Origin: an uncultured Collinsella sp.
GTDB taxonomy: Bacteria; Actinomycetota; Coriobacteriia; Coriobacteriales; Coriobacteriaceae
Reading direction: 5' to 3'
Length of the DNA: 64,000 bases
Assembly (NCBI GenBank): GCA_902470695.1
Contig: CABRHH010000011.1
Span: 15,903-79,902 of the forward strand
Position numbers and translations under genes: made by a program. Numbering within the stretch: the stretch's first letter is position 1; each line of letters starts with the position of its first letter. This document shows positions 54,373-63,843 of the stretch, piece after piece. Under the pieces are notes generated by a model. It was not told where the DNA came from. It ran no database searches and saw nothing but the letters and a program-made list of their open reading frames with translations.

Positions 54373-55227
54373 ATGAGCAATATGATGCCGATTGTCAGGG
54401 TCCAGATTCGCAGGTTATGGGCGAAAAAGGAGTTCTGGATTGCGCTTGCGTTGAGCATGGTGTTCGTGTCCATTGGGTTCGTTGAGTTGTGCCTCCATTT
54501 CGTGGGCGCAGATCGCTCGGCCATCCCAACAGCGGCAGCGGCATGGGTCGCCAATATGGACAGCCTGCTCATCTATTCCATGCACCTGTATTTCTTCCTC
54601 TTTGTTTTTATCTTATCGAGCATGGCGTTTGGGGATGCGCTCTATCTTGATGCGACCTCCGGGCACATCCAACATATGCTAAGCCGGTGTTCGGTTAGGA
54701 CCTATGTGATGGCGACCGCGCTCGTGGCGTTTGCGGCTGGCTTTCTGGTGGTGGCGCTGCCCCTCGCTCTTTCCCAAGCGTTGAGTTTCCTGGTATTTCC
54801 GGCCTCTGGAGAGGCGTGGCAGTTTTCGGGAAACCTGCTTTCACCGTTGCAGGACTATACCTGGATCCGCTCTCATGCGGCGCAGGCGCTGTTTCCAGAC
54901 CTGCTGTATGAGGCTCCATATGCGTATAACCTCGTTTTCATCGTGTACGATTCCCTGTGGGGCGGCTTGGCGGCCGTGGTGTCGATTGCCGTGTCATGCT
55001 GTGTGCGCAAGAGCCGTCTGGTCGTTGTGGGAGCGCCCACATTCGTGTTCCTGCTGACCTTTTTCCTTTTCACAGGTGTGTTTCCATTGCAGTACTATCT
55101 GTATCCGAATACCGTATATGTCCCTCTTTCGCCTCTGTTGTTTTTGATTGCTCCTCTGATCGTCGGCGGGGCGTCCGTGGCGGTCTTGCTCGTGCGAAGC
55201 TCCAGGCGGGGTGACCTGTTCCTATGA
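54373..55227 (+). CDS. ABC-2-like membrane protein (first of three)
   Basis: This 284-residue protein has about six hydrophobic segments, starting MPIVRVQIRRLWAKKEFWIA and ending in a basic tail. The layout matches membrane subunits of ABC exporters. It begins 22 bases after the terminator of the secreted protein gene and overlaps the next membrane gene by four bases (ATGA). With the ATPase at 56749 it may export or give immunity to the small secreted protein. No family was recognised with confidence. Confidence 0.72.
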   Translation: MSNMMPIVRVQIRRLWAKKEFWIALALSMVFVSIGFVELCLHFVGADRSAIPTAAAAWVANMDSLLIYSMHLYFFLFVFILSSMAFGDALYLDATSGHIQHMLSRCSVRTYVMATALVAFAAGFLVVALPLALSQALSFLVFPASGEAWQFSGNLLSPLQDYTWIRSHAAQALFPDLLYEAPYAYNLVFIVYDSLWGGLAAVVSIAVSCCVRKSRLVVVGAPTFVFLLTFFLFTGVFPLQYYLYPNTVYVPLSPLLFLIAPLIVGGASVAVLLVRSSRRGDLFL

Positions 55228-55961
55228 CGGGGGAGTTGGGCAAGAAGGCCGTGGGGAGCCGGAGCGTGCTGCTGGCGTGTGGCTGCATAGCGCTTGCCCG
55301 CCTTGTGCAGTTTGCTTCGCTGTGGCTCAAAGCGGGCAGTATGCCAACGTGGGACAAAGTCTTCGTTGAGTTTAGCAATGTCTATGCTGGCATTTTTTTG
55401 GCGGCTCCCTGTCTTATCCTGGCGCTGCACCCTCTGAACGAGCTGATCGCGTGGGATGCATATATCGTTCGCTGCGCAAGTCGTAAGGCCGCATTGGCTC
55501 AATACGTGCGGTTGGTGGTGGCAACGGCCTTCGTCTGTGCGCTCTGGATGGCGGCGATTACCGTTGTTGCAGTACTTGTCACGTGCGACAGCGCCGATGC
55601 GCTGGGGTACGTGGTGCTCGTAGCGCTCGAGAGCGCCGCGATGCAGATACTGTTCTGTATCGCGGGCGCGTGCTTGTACCTGATGGGGTTTGTTGCGAGC
55701 GGAAGCGGCGCCATCGCATCGATTGGGGTTGTCCTGTATGCCGGAGTCGATATGATCGTGGCGGGGATTCCGGTGGTTTCGCAGTGGTTTCCCGCTACGG
55801 GTTGGGCGACCGTGCAGATCAGCCAGCCGCTCGAGGTGCTGCCGCTCCTTATGCGGGGCGTGCTTCCCGCATTGGTGATCGTCCTCGCGATCTCCGGTGC
55901 CCAGATCGCGTATCAAGGCCGTGACTTTTTGGGGAAGGCGGATGCGCACCATGGCAGCTGA
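55224..55961 (+). CDS. ABC-2-like membrane protein (second)
   Basis: This 245-residue polytopic protein has about six hydrophobic segments (for example CIALARLVQFASLWLKAG and FVCALWMAAITVVAVLV). It overlaps both neighbours, indicating a tight operon. Probably a membrane subunit pairing with the first or third protein; not identified beyond that. Confidence 0.68.
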   Translation: MTGELGKKAVGSRSVLLACGCIALARLVQFASLWLKAGSMPTWDKVFVEFSNVYAGIFLAAPCLILALHPLNELIAWDAYIVRCASRKAALAQYVRLVVATAFVCALWMAAITVVAVLVTCDSADALGYVVLVALESAAMQILFCIAGACLYLMGFVASGSGAIASIGVVLYAGVDMIVAGIPVVSQWFPATGWATVQISQPLEVLPLLMRGVLPALVIVLAISGAQIAYQGRDFLGKADAHHGS

Positions 55962-56733
55962 TGCGAGACGAACGGTGAGGATGCCGATCGAGCGGCGCTA
56001 TGTAGCGCGCCTGCTTATCTCGATTGGTCTGTCGATCGGCGTGGCGCTGCTGTGCCCGCAGCTCGTTGGCGGTGTGCCATCATCTCTTGTGTTGCTGGTG
56101 AAATGGGTGTTCGTGTCCACGGGATCGATGGTTCCCGTGGCAACGGTCATCTACACGTGCTTCGGGTGGCTGCTGTTCTGCTATCTGTTTTCCGATTTCT
56201 TCGAAGAGGGCATTTCGCACTCGGCAGTTCATGTGCTCCCGCGGTCCCGTAGCCGGCGAACGTGGTTTGCGCATCGGATGGCGTGCTTGCTGGTATACGT
56301 GGTGCTGTACGCGGTGCTGGTCGATGGTGCGTTGGTGTGGTTGGGCGGTGCGTCGACGGAGGGCGCCGCCGTAGCGCTGTTCGCCGGAACCGTCCTGCTC
56401 GACGTGCTTGCCCTGACCGTGATTATGCTTGTTACGCTGCTTGTAGCCACGTTGCTGAATCCGGTCGTTGCCTGTCCGGTGGTGTTCGGAGGGCATCTGC
56501 TGGCGCTGTGCGCGTTTGCTTCCGCAGACCCAAGCGTGGCGACGTGCGCGGCGTGGCTGCTGCCGTCTGCCCAGGGTGTCTATGCGCTGCATGAGGGGGC
56601 GGTGCTCGCTTCCGGATTCGGGCAGCCTGTCGCCATGATGGGGATGGGCTATTCCTGCGGGTATCTTGCCATTGGTTCGCTCGCGTTGCTGGCGGCGCTT
56701 TGGGCGCGGTTCGCGAAGCGCGATGTTTTGTGA
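55942..56733 (+). CDS. ABC-2-like membrane protein (third)
   Basis: This 263-residue polytopic protein has an Arg-rich N-terminus (RTVRMPIERRYVARLLI) and about six hydrophobic segments. ATG 55942 follows GGGGAAGG inside the end of the preceding gene, giving a 20-bp overlap. It precedes the ATPase gene by 15 bp. Probable third membrane component of the same exporter or immunity complex. Confidence 0.68.
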   Translation: MRTMAADARRTVRMPIERRYVARLLISIGLSIGVALLCPQLVGGVPSSLVLLVKWVFVSTGSMVPVATVIYTCFGWLLFCYLFSDFFEEGISHSAVHVLPRSRSRRTWFAHRMACLLVYVVLYAVLVDGALVWLGGASTEGAAVALFAGTVLLDVLALTVIMLVTLLVATLLNPVVACPVVFGGHLLALCAFASADPSVATCAAWLLPSAQGVYALHEGAVLASGFGQPVAMMGMGYSCGYLAIGSLALLAALWARFAKRDVL

Positions 56734-56748
56734 TAGGAGGGTTGCCCT

Positions 56749-57390
56749 ATGCGTGCAATCGAAATCGAACACGCCTCGAAGGCAATCAAAGGCCGTACGG
56801 TGCTCAACGACGTCACGGTGACGCTCGATGAGGGCGGGGTGTACGGCTTTTTCGGCATCAACGGCTCGGGTAAAACGATGCTGTTCCGTGCGATCTCGGG
56901 ACTCATCGGGCTCGATTCGGGGACGATCAGCGTGTTCGGGAAACGGATCGGTGTCGATACGCCGTTTCCGGACGATATGGGCCTGGCGCTGGGTGCAGGG
57001 TTTTGGGAGGATTACTCCGGCTTGGACAACCTGTTGATGCTTGCCTCCATACAGGGCAAGGTGGGCGAGCGCGAGGCCCGCGCGGCAATCGCCCGGCTGG
57101 GTCTCGACCCGGATGACCGGCGGCCGTATAAAAGCTACAGCCTCGGCATGAGGCAGCGGCTTGAGCTTGCCCAGGCTGTCATGGAGCGGCCGCAGCTGCT
57201 CATTCTGGACGAGCCGACCAACGCGCTCGACGCCTCGGGGCTCCAGCTTGTCGTCGACATTATCGGGGAGGAGCGCGTACGCGGGGCGACCATCTTGCTT
57301 ACAGCCCATAACGTACCCGAACTTGAAAGGTTGTGCACACGGACGTTCGAGATGTATGAGGGGTCGCTTCGTGAGGCCGATGCGCGGTAG
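56749..57390 (+). CDS. ABC transporter ATPase
   Basis: This 213-residue ATPase has Walker A GINGSGKTM, signature YSLGMRQRLELAQ, Walker B LLILDEPTNALD and switch His in TAHNVPEL. The LGMRQRLELA form of the signature is common in drug- and bacteriocin-type exporters with ABC-2 permeases. GGAGG precedes the ATG. It should power the membrane proteins encoded just upstream. Confidence 0.9.
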   Translation: MRAIEIEHASKAIKGRTVLNDVTVTLDEGGVYGFFGINGSGKTMLFRAISGLIGLDSGTISVFGKRIGVDTPFPDDMGLALGAGFWEDYSGLDNLLMLASIQGKVGEREARAAIARLGLDPDDRRPYKSYSLGMRQRLELAQAVMERPQLLILDEPTNALDASGLQLVVDIIGEERVRGATILLTAHNVPELERLCTRTFEMYEGSLREADAR

Positions 57391-57403
57391 GGGGTAGAGC
57401 CAC

Positions 57404-58195
57404 ATGAAGGGAAGGGTATTTAGAACAGTCTGCTTGGCGCTTTGCGCGCTCTGCATCGTGGGCGACGTGGCGTTCGGCATCTATACCCGCATGAGCCAAA
57501 CGGACTACGGCAGCTCACCGGATAGCATGGCATCGCTTCCCTATCTGGTGCTCCCGGTGTCTCAGGAGGTTTGGCGGTCCGATATCGAAGGGCAGGATCT
57601 GCCGGAGCTTGTCGAGCGCACCAAACAAGCCGATGTGATCGTTCGCGCCTCGCTCGAGGGCGATAAGGAATTTGGCTATCAGGCGATTGTCTCGTCGTTG
57701 CGGGTATCCGAGGTCTACCGTGGAGATGTGCGCGCGGGTGATACCGTCACGCTCATCGAGCCGTACGGGCTCCATGTGCTTTCCGATGCCGAGGTTGCGG
57801 CCTTGCAGGACGGGTCGCAAAGCCAGTATCGCCAGCTGCTTGAGCTTAGCGATGCCTCGTCAGCCGAAGAGGTGCGCCTGCTGCAGCCAACCGGTGAACC
57901 CTATATGTCCGGCGGGGCGCTTCCCCTGACGCCGTCGAGGGAGTACGTACTGTTTTTGAACGACGCCGATGTGCACCTGGTGCGCGGGGATGATGTGGCG
58001 GCATTCGACTACGTGCCGACGCCGTTTGCCTGCGTGCCTGTGCAGGATGCCGTTGAGGTGTGGCAGGAGAGCAGCTATGTTGCCGGGGGCGATCTGGAGC
58101 GGTTGACGCTTGCCGTATCGGACGAAGCGACGCGCGATACGTACATGCAGACTGCATCCGAGCTTCGGGCGTATGCTGAGGCGCAGCTGAGCTAG
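57404..58195 (+). CDS. Membrane-anchored extracellular protein of unknown function
   Basis: This 263-residue protein has one N-terminal membrane anchor (TVCLALCALCIVGDVAFGIY) and an extracellular remainder. Segments such as VSEVYRGDVRAGDTVTLIEPYG and SREYVLFLNDAD have the pattern of small beta-barrel domains seen in uncharacterised exported proteins. It begins 13 bp after the ATPase gene and is probably co-transcribed. A role as accessory or immunity factor of the locus is possible. Confidence 0.65.
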   Translation: MKGRVFRTVCLALCALCIVGDVAFGIYTRMSQTDYGSSPDSMASLPYLVLPVSQEVWRSDIEGQDLPELVERTKQADVIVRASLEGDKEFGYQAIVSSLRVSEVYRGDVRAGDTVTLIEPYGLHVLSDAEVAALQDGSQSQYRQLLELSDASSAEEVRLLQPTGEPYMSGGALPLTPSREYVLFLNDADVHLVRGDDVAAFDYVPTPFACVPVQDAVEVWQESSYVAGGDLERLTLAVSDEATRDTYMQTASELRAYAEAQLS

Positions 58196-58289
58196 CTTGC
58201 GGACGCCTTGAGCGCTCCTTGTCTCCGGGCACCGTGTGCGCACCAAGGCGGTGCAACGCGGCGTTTACCTTGGCTTATGCTCCCAGCCT

Positions 58290-58349
58290 ATGCAAAAGGC
58301 CCCTTCTGGGATCGAAGCGTCTGGCGACGCGCTTCCCGGAAGGGGCCTT
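58290..58349 (-). terminator. Terminator of the second surface protein gene
   Basis: A 16-bp stem with one mismatch (58296-58311 with 58334-58349; arms AAGGCCCCTTCTGGGA and TCCCGGAAGGGGCCTT). On the minus strand it is followed by TTTTGCATA, so it ends the surface protein transcript. Confidence 0.82.
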
Positions 58350-58393
58350 GATGCGCTGTGCGAATGTGCTGGTAACCGTTGCCGATCGACGTG

Positions 58394-60748
58394 CTAGCTT
58401 CGGCGCTGTTTCAGGATGAAGCCCGCCGCCAGCATCGACGCGGCTGCGCCGAGTGCGGCCGCGGCAGCCCAAGCAGAGTCGCCCGTAGCGGGCAGGTGCT
58501 TCTGCGGCTTCGGTGGGGTAGGCGGCGTGTTCGGGGTGTGGGGCGGCTTCGTAGGAGGATTGGTGGGCGGGTTGTGCGGTGGTACCACCGGCGGGGTGTG
58601 CGTGTTCTCGATCGTGAACCCGAGCTTCGCATCGCCCTCGATCTTGGTGGTGTAGTCGGGCGCCTTGTCCTCGGAGACGGTGTAGACGATCTCTGCCTTG
58701 TCGTTGTTCTCGGCATCGTCGTTGTACTTGGGAAGGTCGTTGAAGGAGCCCTTCCAGTCGTTGTCGGCCGAGAGCTCGAGTACCAGGCCGGAGTCCTCGC
58801 CGTTGGCCAGCAGATGGACAACGACCTTCTCGGGGCGCTTGCCGTCGTGGTCGTTCTCGTCGTTCCAAACCTTTGTAACCGGAACGGAGACCGTCTCAGG
58901 CAGCTTGTTCAGTACGGAGACGCTGAAATGGATCGGGTCTTGCCCCGAGGTGTCGTCCGCGCCTGCTTGGTAGGGCGTGACGGGTGAGATTTCGACGTCG
59001 CGCGCGTTGGCACCGGGTTCCGTGACGTACAGCACGTCCTCGATAGGCTGGCCACCGATCGTGCTCGGCAGGTTCTTGACAACGTGCTTGAAGTCGTTGT
59101 CGGCGTTCAACGTCACGGTCTCGACGACCCAGTCGGTCCCGCCTGCCTTTGCATGGAGCTCAACGGTGACCTCGTGGGCCTCGAGCCCCTGCTCCCAGGT
59201 CTTCTCGATCAGGAGGTTCTTGGGATGCTCCTCCTGCTTGCCGATGAAAACCGAGCCGTTGGAGCCGATGCCGCCGCCGCGCGTAACAGACGTGTTGCCC
59301 TTGATGACGACCTTCGCCAGGGCCTTGGCGGCGTCCATGCGCTGCTCGTCGGTGTGCACGGAGAGCTCGGTGCTGTGGAGCGTGCCCTCCAGCTGGTCGA
59401 GCGGCAGCAGCGCGTTGTCGTTGTCCTTCCAGTTGTTGGGAAGGCCGCCGAGCATGCGCTCGGGGATCTTGTAGCTGGGATCGCCCCCGTGGCCGCCCGG
59501 GATAAAGGCAGCCAGGATGTAGATCTCGCGGGACCGGCCCGATTCGGTGGTGTTGCGCAGCAGGGCGGTGCCGTCCTCGATGGTGATGCGTGACACGGAC
59601 ACCGGGCAGGCCGCGTAGCCGCCGCCCTCGTACTTGGCGCTGTTCTCGGTGATCAGCGCGTTTTCGAGGTAAAGCTCGCCGTTGGAGAGGCCGTATTGGC
59701 TCGCGTAGCCGTTTACGTAGATGCCACCGCCGCCGAACATGTTGTTGGTCTGGCCCTTGCCGGTGGCTGCGTTGTTGGTGATCGCGCCGCCGGTGATCTT
59801 CGCGGTGGCGTGATTCGGCGTGTCGCCCGCCTGTACGAAAAGCGCGCCACCGGTGGCACCGCAGCTGTTGGCATCGAGCGTGCCGCCGGTCATGATGAGC
59901 TTTGCGCCCCTGCTCCGCTGCAGGTTGTCGGCGGAGATGGCTCCGCCAACCTCATCGGCGCTGTTGTGCTCGATGGTGCCGCCCGAGAGGTTCATGGTGC
60001 ACAGATCGTCGATGTGCACGCCGCCGCCGGCACCCGCTACGTCATAGATCTGGTAGAAGTTGCCGTTGAAGGTTCCGGTCAGGCCGGTGACGGCCCGGTT
60101 GTTTCGGATGGTGCCGCCGGTCATGGTGAGGGTCGCCCGATAGGAGAGGCCGATGCCGCCGCCGTTGTTGGCCTGGTTGTTTTCGATCAGGCCGCCGGTC
60201 ATGGTGACCGATGCTTGCGACACCTCGACCGCGCCGCCTTTCGCAAGGCCGCCGATGCGCGAGCTTTTTGCGGCGTTGTTGCGCAGGACGGTGCCGTCCT
60301 GAATCGTCAGCGCGCCTGAGTCGGCGACGGTCACGAGCGGCTTGTCGACGCGCGGAACCTCGCTGGCATTGCCGTCGATGGTGATGTCGGCAAGGGTTGC
60401 CTGGACGCCGGAGACGTTGAAGAGCGCGCCGGTGTAGGAGGGCGCGCGCTTGACGATGGCGTCGGTGCCCGCCAGGCTCACCTCGCCTGCGGGGAGCTGC
60501 ACCTCGCCGCTCACGTAGATCGTTTTGATCTCGCGGTTGGCCTGGGCGAGTTCCTTTGCATGCGCGAATGTGCTCACGGCGGCGTTCGCGCTGCCGCCGT
60601 CGTTGGTGTCCGCGCCGTTTTCGCCGTCGAGATAGATGGCGCTGCCGCTGCCTTCCGCAGGCAGGGCGAACGCCGCGGGCGCGCCTAGGCCCATGAGGGC
60701 GAGGGCGAGCACGCCGAGCGCCGCGAGTCGTTTGAACAGATGCTTCAT
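58394..60748 (-). CDS. LPxTG cell-wall-anchored surface protein with Cna-B domains (second)
   Basis: This 784-residue protein is paralogous to the one at 5261. It has a signal peptide (FKRLAALGVLALALMGLG, cut near AFA), a beta-helix-like region with GGTIRNN/GGGIY turns (about 90-480), and two Cna-B-like domains. The second domain runs from ETVSVPVTKVW to IENTHT with an expected Lys-Glu-Asn isopeptide set. A Pro/Thr-rich wall segment leads to LPATG (from residue 752), a hydrophobic helix and KQRRS. GGAAGGAA precedes the ATG at 60748. It is a probable adhesin or matrix-binding protein attached by a sortase encoded elsewhere. Confidence 0.88.
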   Translation of the reverse strand: MKHLFKRLAALGVLALALMGLGAPAAFALPAEGSGSAIYLDGENGADTNDGGSANAAVSTFAHAKELAQANREIKTIYVSGEVQLPAGEVSLAGTDAIVKRAPSYTGALFNVSGVQATLADITIDGNASEVPRVDKPLVTVADSGALTIQDGTVLRNNAAKSSRIGGLAKGGAVEVSQASVTMTGGLIENNQANNGGGIGLSYRATLTMTGGTIRNNRAVTGLTGTFNGNFYQIYDVAGAGGGVHIDDLCTMNLSGGTIEHNSADEVGGAISADNLQRSRGAKLIMTGGTLDANSCGATGGALFVQAGDTPNHATAKITGGAITNNAATGKGQTNNMFGGGGIYVNGYASQYGLSNGELYLENALITENSAKYEGGGYAACPVSVSRITIEDGTALLRNTTESGRSREIYILAAFIPGGHGGDPSYKIPERMLGGLPNNWKDNDNALLPLDQLEGTLHSTELSVHTDEQRMDAAKALAKVVIKGNTSVTRGGGIGSNGSVFIGKQEEHPKNLLIEKTWEQGLEAHEVTVELHAKAGGTDWVVETVTLNADNDFKHVVKNLPSTIGGQPIEDVLYVTEPGANARDVEISPVTPYQAGADDTSGQDPIHFSVSVLNKLPETVSVPVTKVWNDENDHDGKRPEKVVVHLLANGEDSGLVLELSADNDWKGSFNDLPKYNDDAENNDKAEIVYTVSEDKAPDYTTKIEGDAKLGFTIENTHTPPVVPPHNPPTNPPTKPPHTPNTPPTPPKPQKHLPATGDSAWAAAAALGAAASMLAAGFILKQRRS

Positions 60749-61299
60749 GCGGTTCCTTCCTTCCCATGGTGTGGCTGGCGCCCCGATTGCGCTCGAGAAG
60801 CTGCGCTCAAGGGGCACAAGCGGCCATAAAAAAGCATACCAGAAGCGGTTATACGCGCATTTTGCGATGCATATTTGAGTGGGTGTATTTATTATTGCAT
60901 AACCCCCTATATGCCAGGAAGCATCGGGGTTGCTGCGTCCGATACGGGCTTGGAGCCGGTCCTGCCGGGGGGATGCGGCAGCCGAGCGTATCGAGTTGAT
61001 GGGCGTGACACCGCGTTTGCTCTGGCGTATCGATCCTGCTGGATGGAGGTACGCCAGCTGGCACACGGGTTGCGGAACGCGCGCAGGTCATCACCGACCG
61101 ACGCCCTCCACGGTTGGTTGAGAGAGGGCTTTCATGCAGGGACGGGGCGCGCGATGTCTGTTGCTGCCATCGCAGCGGGCGTTCTGTGCACCGCGACTTG
61201 AGACGCCCTGGGAAGCGAGCGGGAACCCCGCGATGCTCGATGGGCGCATGTGCACGATTTCGCATGTGCCCTATCGCGCCCGTTCGTTTCGCTCGGGCG
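60749..61299. other. Intergenic region upstream of second surface protein
   Basis: The part at 60820-60910 is AT-rich and probably holds the surface protein promoter (TATAAC near 60855 on the minus strand), but no good -35 is seen. The remaining ~390 bp show no supported gene, in particular no HicA-like ORF next to the HicB-like gene. Confidence 0.45.
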
Positions 61300-61704
61300 C
61301 TACACGGCGAGCCGCTTGCGCAGACCCTCCTGCAGCACCTGGGAGAAGTTCTCGCCGTTCTCCATGGCCAGGGCGTTGAGCCACGCGGGCAGGGTCACGG
61401 TGCGCGTCACGGACTTGTTGACGTTGGCCATGCGGATGGACGGCATGTAGACGTCCACCAGCACCGCGCGCTCGTTGCCCTCCACCTCCACCTCGTTGAC
61501 GTGGCTGGGGGCGGGCAGCTCCTCGCCGTCCTGCTCCATGCCGAAGATGGCGACGCCCAGCAGCTCGCGGGCGCTCATGAGGGCGTCTTGCTCGTCCACG
61601 CCGCTGGTGGCGACCCCGAGGTCGGGGAAGGTCACGGCAATCTCGCGGTCGGGCTCGTAGGTGAACACGGCGGGGTAGAAGTAGCGGTCAGCCTTGCTTT
61701 TCAT
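61300..61704 (-). CDS. HicB-like antitoxin-type protein, no HicA partner seen
   Basis: This 134-residue protein has an N-terminal HicB-type fold (YFYPAVFTYEPDREIAVTFP, then DLGVATSGVDEQDALMSARE) and a C-terminal ribbon-helix-helix-like segment (KSVTRTVTLPAWLNALAM). HicB normally neutralises the RNase HicA, but no small HicA-like ORF is visible on either side. GAGAGGAAC precedes the ATG. It may be a solitary regulator or the remnant of a toxin-antitoxin pair. Confidence 0.8.
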   Translation of the reverse strand: MKSKADRYFYPAVFTYEPDREIAVTFPDLGVATSGVDEQDALMSARELLGVAIFGMEQDGEELPAPSHVNEVEVEGNERAVLVDVYMPSIRMANVNKSVTRTVTLPAWLNALAMENGENFSQVLQEGLRKRLAV

Positions 61705-62023
61705 GTCTGTTCCTCTCTTATATAGATGATAGCAAATACAATACTATGTGTCATCAGCTGTTAGATACCCAGCCGGGCCGGTTCCCGGCGGAGTGCCGTT
61801 CTGCGTCTGGAGAGGGCCGGTGCGTGCCCTTCGCGTTTCCCAAGTGCGCGCGCCCGTCGGTCCGCGCGGCGCACGCGGCGATGTTCGCGCAGGTGACGGC
61901 CTTGCGGGCACGTCGCGCTGGTCGATTTACTTACATTTCGTTTAAGCTCTTTCGGCGAGCCTGCCGCAAGGGCCGCTCATGGGGTACAACGAAAAGGACT
62001 CGGAAGAGACGAAAGGAACCCAC
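61705..62023. other. Divergent intergenic region
   Basis: The first ~50 bp next to the HicB-like gene are AT-rich and carry TATAAG and TATTGT hexamers on the minus strand, with sub-optimal spacing. Upstream of the protease a TTTACTTACATTTCG stretch near 61928 may belong to its promoter. No gene seen. Confidence 0.4.
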
Positions 62024-63556
62024 ATGAGCGAAGACAAGACGCCCCAGCGCCCCGAGGGCCTGAACCAGGACGTGTCGAATACTCCTGCCACCCCGGTGCA
62101 ACCGCGCGTTGAGGTTGAGCCCACGCCCGCCGCATCGCAGCGGCCGGTGCCGCCGAGCGAGCAGACCACCCAGATTCCCGGCGGCTCCACCGCCGCAGGC
62201 GAGCATCAGCCCACGCAGGCCTGGGCGCAGCCCGGCTCGACTGCTTCCGGTGCCGCTGCCGGGCCCGACCTGTCCGCCTTCGAGGCCGCCGGCCAGGACG
62301 TGTCCACGCGCACCGTGGTGAAAACGAAGACCAAGAAGGTCCCGGTGTTCGTGGCATCCGCGGTTGGCGTGGTATGCGGTGCGGTGCTCGTGGTTGCCCT
62401 GGTCATGACCGGTGCGTTCCGCATCACGGGCACGAACGTGGAATCGGGCTCCGGCTCGAGCAGCTCGCAGACGATCAAGATCGACCCTGAGGACACCACG
62501 CTGGCCGAGACCGTCTCGGCCAAGGCACTGCCGTCGGTGGTGTCCATCACCGCGCAGGGCGACAGCGAGGAATCCGGTTCGGAGGGCTCCGGCGTCATCC
62601 TCGACACCGACGGCAACATCCTTACCAACTACCATGTGATCGAGAACGCCAGTACCCTGGCGGTGACCGTCAACGGCGGCACCAGCTACGAGGCCGAGGT
62701 CGTGGGCTCCGACGCCTCGAGCGATCTGGCCGTCATCCGCCTGAAGGACGCCTCCGATGCCGACCTGACCCCCATCGAGGTGGGCGATTCGGACGATATC
62801 AAGGTGGGCGAGTGGGTCATGGCCATCGGCAGCCCGTTCGGCAACGAGCAGTCCGTCTCCACGGGCATCGTCTCGGCGCTCTACCGCTCCACGGCGTTGC
62901 AGAGCACGAGCGGCACCTCGATCTACGCGAACATGATTCAAACCGATGCCGCCATCAACCCGGGTAACTCCGGCGGCGCACTCGTGAACGACGAGGGCCA
63001 GCTCATCGGCATCAACTCGGTGATCGAGTCCTACTCCGGCTCGAGCTCGGGCGTGGGCTTCGCCATCCCCGTGAACTACGCCATCAAGATCGCCGACCAG
63101 ATCATCGACGGTAAGACGCCCGTGCATCCGTACCTGGGCGTGACGCTGACCTCGGTGAACGCGATCTCCTCGCGCCAGAACAACCTGTCGGTGAGCGAGG
63201 GTGCGCGCGTGGTTGAGGTGACCGAGGGCGGCCCGGCCGCCGAGGCGGGCCTGCAGGCGGGCGACGTCATCACCAAGATCGATGACACCACGGTCGATTC
63301 GGCCGACAGCCTGATCATCGCCATGCGCTCCTACGATGTGGGCGACACGGTCACGTTGACGGTCGTGCGCAACAAGGAGGAGAAGCAGATCGAGGTGACG
63401 CTCGGCTCCGACGAGGCGCTGCAGGCTTCTCAGGACGACACCACCCAGGGCTCCACCCAGGGCCAGAACGGCAACTCGGGCAGCGATCTGAGCGACTCCG
63501 ACCGTCAGCGCATGGAGGAGCTGCTGGAGGGCCTGCTGGGCCGCAGCGGCCAGTAA
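62024..63556 (+). CDS. htrA: HtrA/DegP-type serine protease with PDZ domain
   Basis: This 510-residue protein has a Pro/Gln-rich cytoplasmic tail (1-100), one membrane helix (VFVASAVGVVCGAVLVVALV), then an extracellular trypsin-like domain. The triad is visible: His204 (NYHVIEN), Asp234 (SSDLAVIRL) and Ser316 (NPGNSGGAL). A PDZ domain follows (about 390-475) with GGPAAEAGLQAGDVI. The Ser/Gln/Gly-rich end matches surface HtrA proteins of Gram-positives. ATG 62024 follows AAAGGAA. It handles misfolded exported proteins and may process surface proteins. Confidence 0.93.
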   Translation: MSEDKTPQRPEGLNQDVSNTPATPVQPRVEVEPTPAASQRPVPPSEQTTQIPGGSTAAGEHQPTQAWAQPGSTASGAAAGPDLSAFEAAGQDVSTRTVVKTKTKKVPVFVASAVGVVCGAVLVVALVMTGAFRITGTNVESGSGSSSSQTIKIDPEDTTLAETVSAKALPSVVSITAQGDSEESGSEGSGVILDTDGNILTNYHVIENASTLAVTVNGGTSYEAEVVGSDASSDLAVIRLKDASDADLTPIEVGDSDDIKVGEWVMAIGSPFGNEQSVSTGIVSALYRSTALQSTSGTSIYANMIQTDAAINPGNSGGALVNDEGQLIGINSVIESYSGSSSGVGFAIPVNYAIKIADQIIDGKTPVHPYLGVTLTSVNAISSRQNNLSVSEGARVVEVTEGGPAAEAGLQAGDVITKIDDTTVDSADSLIIAMRSYDVGDTVTLTVVRNKEEKQIEVTLGSDEALQASQDDTTQGSTQGQNGNSGSDLSDSDRQRMEELLEGLLGRSGQ

Positions 63557-63843
63557 GCTGCGGGCGCCCTTCCGGAGCGCGCGGGCCTGCGGCGATGGAT
63601 GCCGCGGGCCCGCGTGCCTGTGTGGGCGGGCGAACCCCGCGTATCCATGCATGCGCCGCTCCCGTGGCGGCGCGTGTTCGCGGGATCTCGTTGGAATCAC
63701 CGCGCGATGGCGTTCAGGCGTCATCGCAGGCGCAGCGGCGTCTTCCGTTCGCGGCCGTACGGGTCGCTGGGCGGGAGGCGCTTTTTCTGTCCGGGTGCAG
63801 TGGTACCCTATACGGGTTCAACGATACAGCCAAGGAGGCTCTT

